Assembly (NCBI GenBank): GCA_963603285.1
Contig: CAVCMG010000012.1
Span: forward strand, 19,863 to 83,862
Direction of reading: 5' to 3'
Source of the DNA: UBA11957 sp963603285
GTDB taxonomy: Bacteria > Bacillota > Clostridia > Lachnospirales > Lachnospiraceae
Length of the DNA: 64,000 nucleotides
The position numbers were made by a program, and so were the translations under genes. Positions 32,881 through 41,485 of this stretch are shown here, in pieces. Positions within the stretch are counted from its first letter, which is position 1, and each line of letters opens with the position of its first letter. The notes under the pieces are model-generated. The model saw only the letters and a list, made by a program, of their open reading frames with translations, searched no databases and had not been told where the DNA came from.

Positions 32881-33999
32881 ATGAATACAACAATGAATAT
32901 GTACATGCCCACCCGCCTGATCACAGGAAAAGGCTGTGTCAGCGCAAATGCAGATAAGATCAAAGCCCTTGGCGATGCCATTCTGATCGTTACCGGCCAT
33001 TCTGCAGCCAAAAAGAGCGGTGCTTTAGATGACCTGATCGCTGTTCTGGATGCCAATGAGCAGTCCTATGCGCTCTATGACGGCATCGGACAGAATCCGA
33101 AGCTGTCCGACTGTATGGAAGCAGCACTTGTAGCCGAATCCCTCGGTGCGGACGCTGTGATCGGTATCGGCGGCGGTTCTCCGCTGGATGCGGCCAAATG
33201 TATCGCTGTACTTGCCGCCAATCCGGGGATCACACAGGAGGTTCTGTATTCCTATCACTGGGAACATACACCGCTTCCTATCGGTGCCATCGGTACGACC
33301 GCAGGTACGGGCAGCGAAGTGACCAAAGTAGCCGTGATCACTAATCTGCAGGGACTCAAGAAAAGTCTGAACGATGACCGTCTGTTCCCGGCACTGTCCC
33401 TTGGAGATTATACCTATACAAATACGCTGCCGGAGCTCTTTACCAAGTCCACAGCCATTGATGCTCTGGCTCACTGTGTGGAAAGCTATTTCACCCGCGG
33501 CGCTAATGAGATTTCCCGCTGCTACAGTGTCCGCGGTATCCGTCTCCTGATAAAAGAATTTGACAAGATGCTGCAGGAAGGCTTTGACAGCATCAACGAA
33601 GAAGACCGGGAAATTCTGTATAATGCCTCTATTTATGGCGGACTGGCCATTCACGTAACCGGAACCTGTATGCCGCATGCCGTCGGCTATTTCTTAAGCG
33701 AAACCCACGGGATTCCCCATGGGACTGCCTGCGCCCAGTTCCTGCCGGAGTTCCTGCTGCATAATGCAAAAGCAGACCCGGCCTATACGGAAGAATTTTA
33801 CAAAAGATTACACATCACAGAAGAAAAATTACTTTCCATGATCGGACAGATCACGCCGCAATATGAGATCAGCGTAGATGAAAAAGAGATTCAAGCACTG
33901 CACAGCCGCTGGACCGACAATGCCAGTATCAAAAAGATCCGTGGTGAGATGACTGCTGACATGGTGGACGACATCATTCGCAAAAAATATGTAAAATAA
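32881..33999 (+). CDS. iron-containing alcohol dehydrogenase
   Basis: The 372-residue enzyme belongs to the group III (Fe-ADH) family and would interconvert an aldehyde and an alcohol with NAD(P)H. The nucleotide-binding GIGGGSPLDAAK is near residue 93, and GTTAGTGSEVT follows. The metal ligands are an Asp before IDALAHCVESY, the His in that segment and the two His of THGIPHGTACA. GGAGG precedes the ATG at 32881. The substrate is unknown. Reduction of lactaldehyde from fucose or of a short aldehyde would fit the neighbourhood but is speculation. Confidence 0.92.
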   Translation: MNTTMNMYMPTRLITGKGCVSANADKIKALGDAILIVTGHSAAKKSGALDDLIAVLDANEQSYALYDGIGQNPKLSDCMEAALVAESLGADAVIGIGGGSPLDAAKCIAVLAANPGITQEVLYSYHWEHTPLPIGAIGTTAGTGSEVTKVAVITNLQGLKKSLNDDRLFPALSLGDYTYTNTLPELFTKSTAIDALAHCVESYFTRGANEISRCYSVRGIRLLIKEFDKMLQEGFDSINEEDREILYNASIYGGLAIHVTGTCMPHAVGYFLSETHGIPHGTACAQFLPEFLLHNAKADPAYTEEFYKRLHITEEKLLSMIGQITPQYEISVDEKEIQALHSRWTDNASIKKIRGEMTADMVDDIIRKKYVK

Positions 34000-34022
34000 G
34001 GCAAAAACAGAGATTTTCAGGC

Positions 34023-34051
34023 TTGCCAGCCCCAACATCCTATGCTATAAT
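34023..34051 (+). promoter_or_regulatory. rpsB-tsf promoter
   Basis: TTGCCA at 34023-34028, a 17-bp spacer and TATAAT at 34046-34051. Confidence 0.8.
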
Positions 34052-34074
34052 CCGAATGTTGCAAATAAACACGT

Positions 34075-34118
34075 GTGTGGAGAAAACCCGGTGCCCGAAG
34101 CCCTCGGGTGGGTTTTGC
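34075..34118 (+). promoter_or_regulatory. structured rpsB leader
   Basis: AAAACCC pairs with GGGTTTT around an inner CCCGA/TCGGG stem, in the untranslated leader of rpsB. It may be the autoregulatory S2-binding leader known for rpsB in several bacteria. There is no T run typical of a terminator. Confidence 0.45.
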
Positions 34119-34162
34119 AGTAAAGCACATGGAAGAAAAAACCAAAAAAGGAGAACAAAAAC

Positions 34163-34891
34163 ATGGGCGTTATTTCAATGAAACAGCTTTTGGAAGCAGG
34201 TGTTCATTTTGGACATCAGACAAGAAGATGGAACCCGAAAATGGCTCCGTACATCTACACAGAGCGTAACGGCATCTACATCATCGATCTGCAGAAATCT
34301 GTAGGTATGGTAGATGACGCATACAAGGCAGTAGCCAACATCGCAGCTGAGGGCGGCACAATCCTGTTCGTAGGTACAAAGAAACAGGCTCAGGACGCTA
34401 TCGCTACAGAGGCTACACGTTGCGGTATGTTCTACGTTAACGAGAGATGGCTTGGCGGTATGCTGACAAACTTCAAGACTATCCAGAGCCGTATCGCTCG
34501 TCTGAAAGAGATCGAGGCTATGGAAGCTGACGGAACATTCGAAGTTCTGCCGAAGAAGGAAGTTATCCTGCTGAAGAAAGAACTGGACAAACTGCAGAAG
34601 AACCTTGGCGGTATCAAAGATATGAAGAGACTGCCGGACGCTATCTTCGTAGTTGACCCGAAGAAAGAAAGAATCTGTATCCAGGAAGCTCATACACTGG
34701 GCATCCCGCTGATCGGTATCTGTGATACAAACTGTGATCCGGAAGAGCTGGATTACGTAATCCCGGGTAACGATGACGCTATCCGCGCCGTAAAACTGAT
34801 CGTTTCCAAGATGGCAGACGCTGTTATCGAGGCAAACCAGGGTGAGGCTGAGGAAGTTGAAGTTCCGGTTGAGGAAGAAGTAGAGGAATAA
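34163..34891 (+). CDS. rpsB: 30S ribosomal protein S2
   Basis: The 242-residue protein is ribosomal protein S2 of the small subunit. The start MKQLLEAGVHFGHQTRRWNP, FVGTKKQAQDAI, NERWLGGMLTNF and the DTNCDPEELDYVIPGNDDA segment are diagnostic. The acidic C-terminal tail is common in this phylum. It is followed by tsf, the conserved partner in bacteria, with a 140-base gap that contains a hairpin. Confidence 0.99.
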   Translation: MGVISMKQLLEAGVHFGHQTRRWNPKMAPYIYTERNGIYIIDLQKSVGMVDDAYKAVANIAAEGGTILFVGTKKQAQDAIATEATRCGMFYVNERWLGGMLTNFKTIQSRIARLKEIEAMEADGTFEVLPKKEVILLKKELDKLQKNLGGIKDMKRLPDAIFVVDPKKERICIQEAHTLGIPLIGICDTNCDPEELDYVIPGNDDAIRAVKLIVSKMADAVIEANQGEAEEVEVPVEEEVEE

Positions 34892-35031
34892 TTTTCCGCA
34901 TACAACAGTCTGGTCTGTCCACTGCGGGCAGACCGGCTGCTTACTCAACACATTGTAAAGTAATGTGAATTTATACAGACCGCTTCGGATAACGGGACGG
35001 TCATACATCAGATTTCAGGAGGAAAACAGAT

Positions 35032-35970
35032 ATGGCTATCACAGCAGCACAGGTAAAAGAGTTAAGAGAAGCAACAGGCGCTGGTATGATGGACTGTAAG
35101 AAAGCTCTTACAGCTACAGAAGGCGATATGGATAAAGCAGTAGAATGGCTGAGAGAAAAAGGTCTGGCTACCGCACAGAAGAAAGCAAGCCGTATTGCAG
35201 CAGAGGGTCTTTGCAAGGTTCTCGTTGCTGATGACGGAAAGAAAGCTGTCGTTGTAGAGGTTAACTCCGAGACAGACTTCGTTGCAAAGAACGAGAAATT
35301 CCAGAACTACGTAGCACAGGTTGCTGAGCAGGCTATGGAAACAGAGACAAACGATATCGAAGGCTTCATGGCTGAGACATGGAAATTCGATGATTCCAAG
35401 ACTGTTAAAGAAGCACTGGCAGGTCAGGTTGCCGTTATCGGCGAGAACATGAACATTCGTCGTTTCCAGAAAGTTGCTCAGGACAACGGTGTGATCGTAT
35501 CTTATACGCATATGGGTGGTAAGATCGGTGTTCTGGTTGATATCGAGACAGACGTTGTAAACGACGCTGTTAAAGAGATGGGTACAAACGTAGCTATGCA
35601 GATCGCAGCTATGAGACCGCAGTACACCAGCGACAAAGAAGTAAGCGCTGATTACATTGCACATGAGAAAGAAGTTCTGATGGCTCAGATCATGAACGAC
35701 CCGAAAGAGTCCAAGAAGCCGGAGAAGGTTATCCAGGGCATGATCACAGGCCGTATCAACAAAGAACTCAAAGAGATCTGCCTGCTGGATCAGGTTTACG
35801 TTAAAGCTGAGGACGGAAAGCAGACTGTTGCCAAATATGTAGAGCAGGTTGCCAAAGCAAACAATGCTAACATCACCATCAAAGGTTTCGTTCGTTTCGA
35901 GACTGGCGAAGGTATGGAGAAGAAGAACGAAGACTTCGCAGCTGAGGTTGCTGCTCAGATGAACAAGTAA
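35032..35970 (+). CDS. tsf: translation elongation factor Ts
   Basis: The 312-residue EF-Ts catalyses GDP release from EF-Tu. The N-terminal UBA-like domain (AAQVKELREATGAGMMDCKKAL) and the core (EVNSETDFVAKNEKF, QIAAMRP) are intact. Its length is a little above the usual 280-295. AGGAGG precedes the ATG. A strong terminator ends the rpsB-tsf operon. Codon use is strongly biased, as expected for a highly expressed gene. Confidence 0.99.
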   Translation: MAITAAQVKELREATGAGMMDCKKALTATEGDMDKAVEWLREKGLATAQKKASRIAAEGLCKVLVADDGKKAVVVEVNSETDFVAKNEKFQNYVAQVAEQAMETETNDIEGFMAETWKFDDSKTVKEALAGQVAVIGENMNIRRFQKVAQDNGVIVSYTHMGGKIGVLVDIETDVVNDAVKEMGTNVAMQIAAMRPQYTSDKEVSADYIAHEKEVLMAQIMNDPKESKKPEKVIQGMITGRINKELKEICLLDQVYVKAEDGKQTVAKYVEQVAKANNANITIKGFVRFETGEGMEKKNEDFAAEVAAQMNK

Positions 35971-35999
35971 TTATACTTGTATCACGTTTGTGAAATGAT

Positions 36000-36047
36000 A
36001 AACACCCCACAGGAATGGTGGAAACACGGTTCCTGCGGGGTGTTTTT
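36000..36047 (+). terminator. tsf terminator
   Basis: AACACCCCACAGGAA pairs with TTCCTGCGGGGTGTT (one bulge), followed by TTT. Confidence 0.85.
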
Positions 36048-36083
36048 GCGTGAGCAATGAGTCAAAGCCGAAATGCGCATACG

Positions 36084-36118
36084 AAAGCCCCGTCTGTGAG
36101 ATATGCAGGCGGGGCTTT
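36084..36118. terminator. hairpin between tsf and fucU
   Basis: AAAGCCCCGTCTG pairs with CAGGCGGGGCTTT with one mismatch. It may end the minus-strand fucU transcript. Confidence 0.6.
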
Positions 36119-36130
36119 GGGTAGTATCGA

Positions 36131-36589
36131 TTATTTGTTGATAACAACACCTTTACGAAGAATGATGTTAGCATAAATAGCTGTCTCACTTGTCATGATA
36201 ACAACACGGGATTTGGCTCTGGTCTTATCGTAGAAATCCCATTTGTTGATTTCTTCAAAGCAGGCATCTCCACGGTCATCGTATTTCTTGACGATCTCTT
36301 TGTATGTATCCCAGATCGGTGTCTTGGCATCATCGCCCGGCTCTACAGCCATCAGTGTACACGGCGGTACCATCTTGCCTGTGGAGTCCGGATATGTATC
36401 CAGCGGCATAACCTGCAGGATAGCATCCAGGATTTCCGGTACGCCATGGCCGTCCAGACGGATAACCTGTGTGCCAAAGCTGTGGCCGGGGAAGTTGCCG
36501 TCGCCGATGGTCAGCTCATCGGTGTGACCCATTTCAGCAAGTACCTTTAAGAGTTCTGGGGTTAAGATGTTCGGGATTCCTTTTAACAT
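36131..36589 (-). CDS. fucU: RbsD/FucU-family sugar mutarotase (likely L-fucose)
   Basis: The 152-residue protein matches the FucU branch: MLKGIPNILTPELLKVLAEM, GHTDELTIGDGNFPGHS and the C-terminal TSETAIYANIILRKGVV. FucU interconverts the alpha and beta anomers of fucose so that the isomerase is fed. The MLKGIP start is supported by AGGAAG; a longer frame adds 13 residues without a site. It faces away from the kinase and isomerase genes but lies within 1 kb of them, in line with a shared sugar pathway. Confidence 0.9.
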   Translation of the reverse strand: MLKGIPNILTPELLKVLAEMGHTDELTIGDGNFPGHSFGTQVIRLDGHGVPEILDAILQVMPLDTYPDSTGKMVPPCTLMAVEPGDDAKTPIWDTYKEIVKKYDDRGDACFEEINKWDFYDKTRAKSRVVIMTSETAIYANIILRKGVVINK

Positions 36590-36703
36590 ATGTTCTTCCT
36601 TTCTGACTGTTTGAACAGTCTGGCCCATATGGGCTGTATTTGGTTATATTTTACCGCATTTGCAGGAAGATGGCAATGCTTTGGATGAAGAAGAGTGAAA
36701 CGT

Positions 36704-37054
36704 TTAGTTTTCTTTTATTTCTTCTTCGATAACAGTATCCGTAGTGGCTGTGTTGTCAGAATTTTCTGCAACAGAAGCCTCATCTGCGGGTGTTTCCGGC
36801 GAATTCTCTGCAACAGAAGTATCCTCGACGGTCTCTTCGGCGGCTGGCTGTTCTTTGCTCAGACGGATGATGGCACGGATGTTAGTCACGATGATGATAA
36901 CACCGATCACGGCGAACAGAATGGCGGCGAGAATAAAGACCGGATTGGTCGTGTCACCGGTACGGAAGCCGTTGAAAAGCTGCCAGGACAGATACAGTAA
37001 ATATACTCCGGCCAGCATAATAAAGGTATGACGGCCTGCTGTATTATTGCGCAT
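36704..37054 (-). CDS. small two-helix membrane protein with acidic tail
   Basis: The 116-residue protein has two hydrophobic helices (TFIMLAGVYLLYLSWQLF and FILAAILFAVIGVIIIVTNI) and then about 50 residues rich in Glu, Ala and Thr, with the repeated piece SVAENS. AGGAGG lies before the ATG. No family was recognised. It sits between fucU and the kinase genes with its own start signals, and a role in the sugar pathway is not indicated. Confidence 0.7.
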   Translation of the reverse strand: MRNNTAGRHTFIMLAGVYLLYLSWQLFNGFRTGDTTNPVFILAAILFAVIGVIIIVTNIRAIIRLSKEQPAAEETVEDTSVAENSPETPADEASVAENSDNTATTDTVIEEEIKEN

Positions 37055-37168
37055 ATAGATTTCCTCCTAAAGTTCAATAGGATTATGATACCGGAAGTTG
37101 TCTGGAAAGTCAATGTTTCAGACGGGATCAGGCCAGCTTTAATAAAAAGTTAATTTTCGGCATACCTT

Positions 37169-37204
37169 TGCAAATCAGGACAGTTTTTTGTGCAAATCAC
37201 GGAC
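37169..37204 (+). promoter_or_regulatory. direct repeats upstream of the sugar kinase promoter
   Basis: TGCAAATCAGGAC (37169-37181) and TGCAAATCACGGAC (37191-37204) are near-identical and start 22 bases apart, ending just before the -35 box. Two repeats on the same helix face are typical of AraC-family activator sites. Confidence 0.55.
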
Positions 37205-37209
37205 TTCCC

Positions 37210-37238
37210 TTGAAACGTTTTTTGCTGTATTATATATG
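37210..37238 (+). promoter_or_regulatory. promoter of the kinase-isomerase genes
   Basis: TTGAAA, a 17-bp spacer and TATATG, 35 bp before the kinase start. Confidence 0.6.
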
Positions 37239-37273
37239 GTAGTGAAAAATCAAAACAATGGGAGGTTTTTGCA

Positions 37274-38680
37274 ATGAGCAATTATTATTTAGCAGTAGAT
37301 ATCGGTGCGTCCAGCGGACGTCATATTCTGTGCCATATGGTGAATGGCCAGATGCAGCTGGAGGAGATCCACCGTTTTGAAAATGGTATGAAGATGAAAG
37401 ACGGCGAGCTTTGCTGGGAGATGGACAGACTGTTCCAGGAGGTTGTCAACGGTCTGAAAAAGTGTAAAGAGATCGGCAAGATCCCGGTAAGCATGGGTAT
37501 CGATACCTGGGGCGTTGATTTCGCTCTGCTCGACAAGGACGACAATGTGATCGGCAATACTGTAGGTTACCGCGATGGCCGTACCAATGGTATGGATGCA
37601 GAGGTTTCCAAGATTATCTCCGAAGAGGATCTGTACAAGAGAACCGGTATCCAGAAGCAGCTGTACAATACCATTTATCAGCTGATGGCTGTCAAAACAG
37701 CACATCCGGAGTATCTGGAAAAGGCAGAGGCTATGCTGATGGTTCCGGATTACCTGCAGTTCAGACTGACCGGCAAGAAAGCTCAGGAGTACACCGAGGC
37801 TACCACAGGCCAGCTGATCGATCCGAATACCAAGGACTGGGATTATGAGCTGATCGACATGCTTGGCTTCCCGAGAAAGATCTTCCAGGAAGTACATAAA
37901 CCGGGTACAGTTCTCGGCAATCTGAAACCGGAGATCGCCGCTGAGGTTGGTTTCGACCTTGAGGTTATGCAGATCGGTTCCCACGATACAGCTTCCGCTG
38001 TACTGGCTGTTCCGGCTAATGACGATGACTTTATGTATATCAGTTCCGGTACATGGTCTCTGATGGGCGTTGAGGCCAAAGAGGCTAACTGCTCCATGGA
38101 GAGCCGTGCCGCCAACTTTACCAACGAGGGTGGTTACAACTACCGTTTCCGTTTCCTGAAAAATATCATGGGCCTGTGGATGATCCAGTCTGTACGTCAT
38201 GAGACAGGCGATGCTTACTCTTTCGCCCAGATCTGCGATATGGCAGAGGAAGCCAAGGATTTCCCGTCCAGAGTAGACTGCAACGATAACTGCTTCCTGG
38301 CTCCGAAGAATATGACCGAGGAGGTTAAGGATTACTGCCGTCGTACAAACCAGCAGGTTCCGGAGACACTCGGCGAGCTGGCTACTGTGATCTATGCTTC
38401 CCTGGCAGAATGCTATGCCAAGACTATCCATGAGATGGAAGCTATCACAGGCCGTACATATGGACGTATCCATGTTGTAGGTGGTGGTGCCAATGCCGGA
38501 TACTTAAACCAGCTGACAGCCAATGCCTGCAAGAGACCGGTATATGCCGGACCGACAGAGGCTACAGCTATCGGTAACCTGACAGCACAGATGCTTAAGG
38601 CCAAGGAGTTTGACGCTGTTGAGGAAGCAAGGGATAATATCTTCAAATCCTTCGGTGTTAAAGAGTACAAGCCGGAGTAG
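37274..38680 (+). CDS. FGGY-family sugar kinase (rhamnulokinase/fuculokinase type)
   Basis: The 468-residue kinase phosphorylates a ketose. The N-terminal LAVDIGASSGRHILC phosphate loop, SMGIDTWGVDFALLD, the IGSHDTASAVLAVP centre, SSGTWSLMG and the ATP-binding HVVGGGANAGYLNQLTANA are those of the rhamnulokinase branch. The neighbouring FucU and fucose/arabinose-isomerase-type enzyme point to L-fuculose rather than L-rhamnulose as substrate, but sequence alone does not settle it. GGGAGG precedes the ATG. The isomerase gene follows after 121 bases. Confidence 0.9.
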   Translation: MSNYYLAVDIGASSGRHILCHMVNGQMQLEEIHRFENGMKMKDGELCWEMDRLFQEVVNGLKKCKEIGKIPVSMGIDTWGVDFALLDKDDNVIGNTVGYRDGRTNGMDAEVSKIISEEDLYKRTGIQKQLYNTIYQLMAVKTAHPEYLEKAEAMLMVPDYLQFRLTGKKAQEYTEATTGQLIDPNTKDWDYELIDMLGFPRKIFQEVHKPGTVLGNLKPEIAAEVGFDLEVMQIGSHDTASAVLAVPANDDDFMYISSGTWSLMGVEAKEANCSMESRAANFTNEGGYNYRFRFLKNIMGLWMIQSVRHETGDAYSFAQICDMAEEAKDFPSRVDCNDNCFLAPKNMTEEVKDYCRRTNQQVPETLGELATVIYASLAECYAKTIHEMEAITGRTYGRIHVVGGGANAGYLNQLTANACKRPVYAGPTEATAIGNLTAQMLKAKEFDAVEEARDNIFKSFGVKEYKPE

Positions 38681-38801
38681 AAAATGTAACCGGGAAGAAG
38701 CTGCCGGTCAGAGCAGTTTCTTCCTAGTATAAAGAACCTTTCAGGTTGTGCCTGCTTTATGCAAGGTAACTATTAAATATATCTTATTTGGAGGATGAAA
38801 C

Positions 38802-40220
38802 ATGCTAGTTAATACAAAAGCAAGAGTTGGTGTATTTTCCATCGCATTAGGTGCTTACCTGCCGCAGTTCCCGTCTTTGGTACCGGAGTTTGAGGCTCAG
38901 TATGAGGCTTTCAAGAAAACTCTGCCGGATACCGTAGAGATTATTGACGGCGGTATCGTTACCACAAAAGAACAGTCTATGGTAGCTGGCGACAAGTTCC
39001 GCGCTGCAGACGTAGATCTGGTATTCCTGCAGATGCTGACATATGCTACATCTTACAATATGCTGCCGGCTATCCGCGATCTGGATGTCCCGGTTGTACT
39101 GGTTAATGTACAGAAGCTCAAAGCTCTGGACTACGATCATACAGATATCGCATCCTGGTTGGGCGAAGGCTATGCCTGTGGTGCTGTAGGTGAAGCAGTA
39201 GCTGACCTTGAGAGAGCGGGCAAACGCCATGCTGTTATCACAGGTGTTGTTGAGGGCGGAGATCCGGCTGTTCAGGCTGAGATCGAAGACTGGTGTAAGG
39301 CTGCACAGGTCAGAAGACGTTTCCGTGATACCAATATCGCCCAGATCGGTCGTCCGTATCCGGGTATGATGGATCTCTATATTGATGAGACTAACCTGTA
39401 CAACAGAATGTTCCTGTACACTAAACAGTTCGACTGGGAGAAAATGTGGGCGATCGCTGACGATATCACAGACGAAGACGCTATCCGTGCAAAAGCACAG
39501 GAGATCCTGGATACCTTCGATATCGAGGGTGGCGGAAGCATCGAGGAAGTATGGGAGATGGCCAAATACGTTGTTGCCTTCGAACAGTGGGTTAAGGACG
39601 AGCATCTTGGACTGATCGCTTCCCATTACGATGGATTTGCACAGGGCAAAGCCGGTGTCCTTGACAGTATGCTGATCCCGGCATTCTCCATGCTGATCAA
39701 ACAGGGTACAGCATGTGCCGTTGAGGGCGATATGAAGGTTGCCATGGCTATGAGTATCTTAAAGACAATCTCCGGTACAGGCCAGCTGTCTGAGATGTAT
39801 TCCATCGATTTCAACGATGATATCTGCATCATCGGTCATTCCGGCAGTGGTGACGCTGATATTTCCGATAAGAAACCGACCATGAAGATCGTTAAAGTAT
39901 TCCATGGTAAGACAGGCGGCGGATACCTGACACAGTTCTATCCGTACCTTGGACCGGTAACATACCTGGCTATTACACAGGACAAAGACGGACACTTCAA
40001 GTTCGTTGTTGCTGAGGGCGTAAACGAAGAGGGCAAGATCCTTTCCTTCGGTGATACCAATATGAGAACACGTTTCACCTGCGGTGCACGCGAATTCGTG
40101 AACCGTTGGAGCGAAGCAGGTCCGACCCATCATATGGCAGCTGCCACAGGCCGTCATATCGATACCATCCTGAAGGTTGCTAAGATCTTCAATATACCGG
40201 TAGATATTGTTACAAGATAA
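38802..40220 (+). CDS. L-fucose/L-arabinose isomerase-family protein
   Basis: This 472-residue protein belongs to the fucose/arabinose isomerase superfamily, which converts an aldose to a ketose with a divalent metal. Family-like pieces are LVFLQMLTYATSYNMLPAIR, an AVEGDMKVAMAMSIL metal-site segment, and THHMAAATGRHIDTIL near the end. It is intermediate between classical AraA and FucI. With the kinase and FucU it would give the first steps of L-fucose breakdown. The aldolase that splits the phosphorylated ketose is not in the window. The ATG follows TTGGAGG. Confidence 0.85.
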   Translation: MLVNTKARVGVFSIALGAYLPQFPSLVPEFEAQYEAFKKTLPDTVEIIDGGIVTTKEQSMVAGDKFRAADVDLVFLQMLTYATSYNMLPAIRDLDVPVVLVNVQKLKALDYDHTDIASWLGEGYACGAVGEAVADLERAGKRHAVITGVVEGGDPAVQAEIEDWCKAAQVRRRFRDTNIAQIGRPYPGMMDLYIDETNLYNRMFLYTKQFDWEKMWAIADDITDEDAIRAKAQEILDTFDIEGGGSIEEVWEMAKYVVAFEQWVKDEHLGLIASHYDGFAQGKAGVLDSMLIPAFSMLIKQGTACAVEGDMKVAMAMSILKTISGTGQLSEMYSIDFNDDICIIGHSGSGDADISDKKPTMKIVKVFHGKTGGGYLTQFYPYLGPVTYLAITQDKDGHFKFVVAEGVNEEGKILSFGDTNMRTRFTCGAREFVNRWSEAGPTHHMAAATGRHIDTILKVAKIFNIPVDIVTR

Positions 40221-40285
40221 TTTCGTATATGTAAAATATGAACACAGCGGAGGTTCACAGGAAGGAAACTCCGTTGTGTGATACA

Positions 40286-40327
40286 AAAAGACAGCGGAAA
40301 TTCTGAAAAAGAAATCCGCTGTCTTTT
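40286..40327. terminator. terminator between the isomerase and AraC genes
   Basis: A perfect 13-bp stem (AAAAGACAGCGGA / TCCGCTGTCTTTT) lies between convergent genes. A second hairpin (ACACAGCGGAG / CTCCGTTGTGT) precedes it at 40242-40279. Confidence 0.8.
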
Positions 40328-40340
40328 ACTATGTTGGGAT

Positions 40341-41204
40341 TTAATAGTATTTTCTGTATTCTGTCGGTGTCATTTTGACCAGCTTTTCAAAGCTCCGGGT
40401 ATAGGTCAGCGTGTTTTTGTAGCCCACACTGCTGGCCACGGCTGCGATAGACAGCTTGGAGTAGGAGAGCAGCTCCTTGGATTTGTTGATTCGGAACTCG
40501 GTGACGTACTGGTGGACGGTCATGCCGGTATGTTCCTTGAACAGCTTGCAGAAATAATACTTGGAAAAGCTGATGCTGTTGCAGATCGTGTCGATATCCA
40601 TATCCTCCTGATAGTTTTCCCGGATATATTTGATCGCTGTATTGACCGCATTGTCCTGCAGCGGGGTCATGTCCTTGGCGGCGAGGATATTCTGGGACAG
40701 CTTATAGAGCTCCAGAAGCAGCCGGTGGATGAGTACTCCGGCTTCGAGCTGGTGCATCAGGGCGTCCTTTTCCGACTGAAAATCGATTTCCAACAGACTG
40801 ATAAAATAGTCAAGAATATTGCTCAGCTGATTCGTGTGAAACAGGCTGTTGCTCTTGCGGATCAGATTGTAAAACTGCTGGGCCTGCGCACCGCTGATGA
40901 CAATATAGAGAAAGTCGCGCTCCTTGTTCCAGGGCTGGACAAAACTTAACGGTGTATTGCAGGCAGAGACGATCACATCATCCGGATTGACCGGATAGCG
41001 GAAACCATGCTTGGAAAACATCATGCTGGTCTGGGAATACAGAAGCAGATAGTCGGAATAATTGTTGGCGGTGCCCCGGACAAACTTCCGGCTGTTGGAA
41101 AAACCGGCTTCCTTGATATAAAAGGGCAGGGATTTGATCTGCTGGTTCAGAAAAGCCTCCGTACCGCACCGGACAGAGGGCAGCGTTCTTTTTGGCAGCT
41201 TCAT
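40341..41204 (-). CDS. AraC-family transcriptional regulator
   Basis: The 287-residue protein has an N-terminal sensing region (about 1-170) and a C-terminal AraC double helix-turn-helix (INKSKELLSYSKLSIAAVAS and VGYKNTLTYTRSFEKLVKMT, ending PTEYRKYY). AGGAG lies 8 bases before the ATG. It lies between the catabolic genes and the importer genes, and both promoters carry repeated sequences spaced 21-22 bases, so it probably activates both in response to the sugar. Confidence 0.93.
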   Translation of the reverse strand: MKLPKRTLPSVRCGTEAFLNQQIKSLPFYIKEAGFSNSRKFVRGTANNYSDYLLLYSQTSMMFSKHGFRYPVNPDDVIVSACNTPLSFVQPWNKERDFLYIVISGAQAQQFYNLIRKSNSLFHTNQLSNILDYFISLLEIDFQSEKDALMHQLEAGVLIHRLLLELYKLSQNILAAKDMTPLQDNAVNTAIKYIRENYQEDMDIDTICNSISFSKYYFCKLFKEHTGMTVHQYVTEFRINKSKELLSYSKLSIAAVASSVGYKNTLTYTRSFEKLVKMTPTEYRKYY

Positions 41205-41332
41205 AAAAACACTCCTTTGAAACAGGTGAAATATGTTATACTTTTTGTGAAAATACTACGAAATTATGACAAGTTGTATATTCTTGATGATTCAGTATAA
41301 CATTTTCTGCAGAAAATGGCAAATATGCATCA

Positions 41333-41379
41333 AAAAACAAGAAATGAACGTTGAAAAACAAGTTTTGATATTGTATTAT
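41333..41379 (+). promoter_or_regulatory. importer promoter with direct repeats
   Basis: The promoter is TTGAAA at 41351-41356, a 17-bp spacer and TATTAT at 41374-41379. AAAAACAAG occurs at 41333-41341 and at 41354-41362, exactly 21 bases apart and overlapping the -35 box. A third copy is at 41450-41458, near the ribosome binding site. The first two are candidate AraC sites. Confidence 0.6.
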
Positions 41380-41485
41380 AGCGTGTGTCACGGTAAATTT
41401 ATGCCATAGTCACCGCGCACACGTGCGTAGAGGTGGTGTGGCGTGATGAAAAAACAAGAAGGAAGGAAAGGAGATATAACAAATA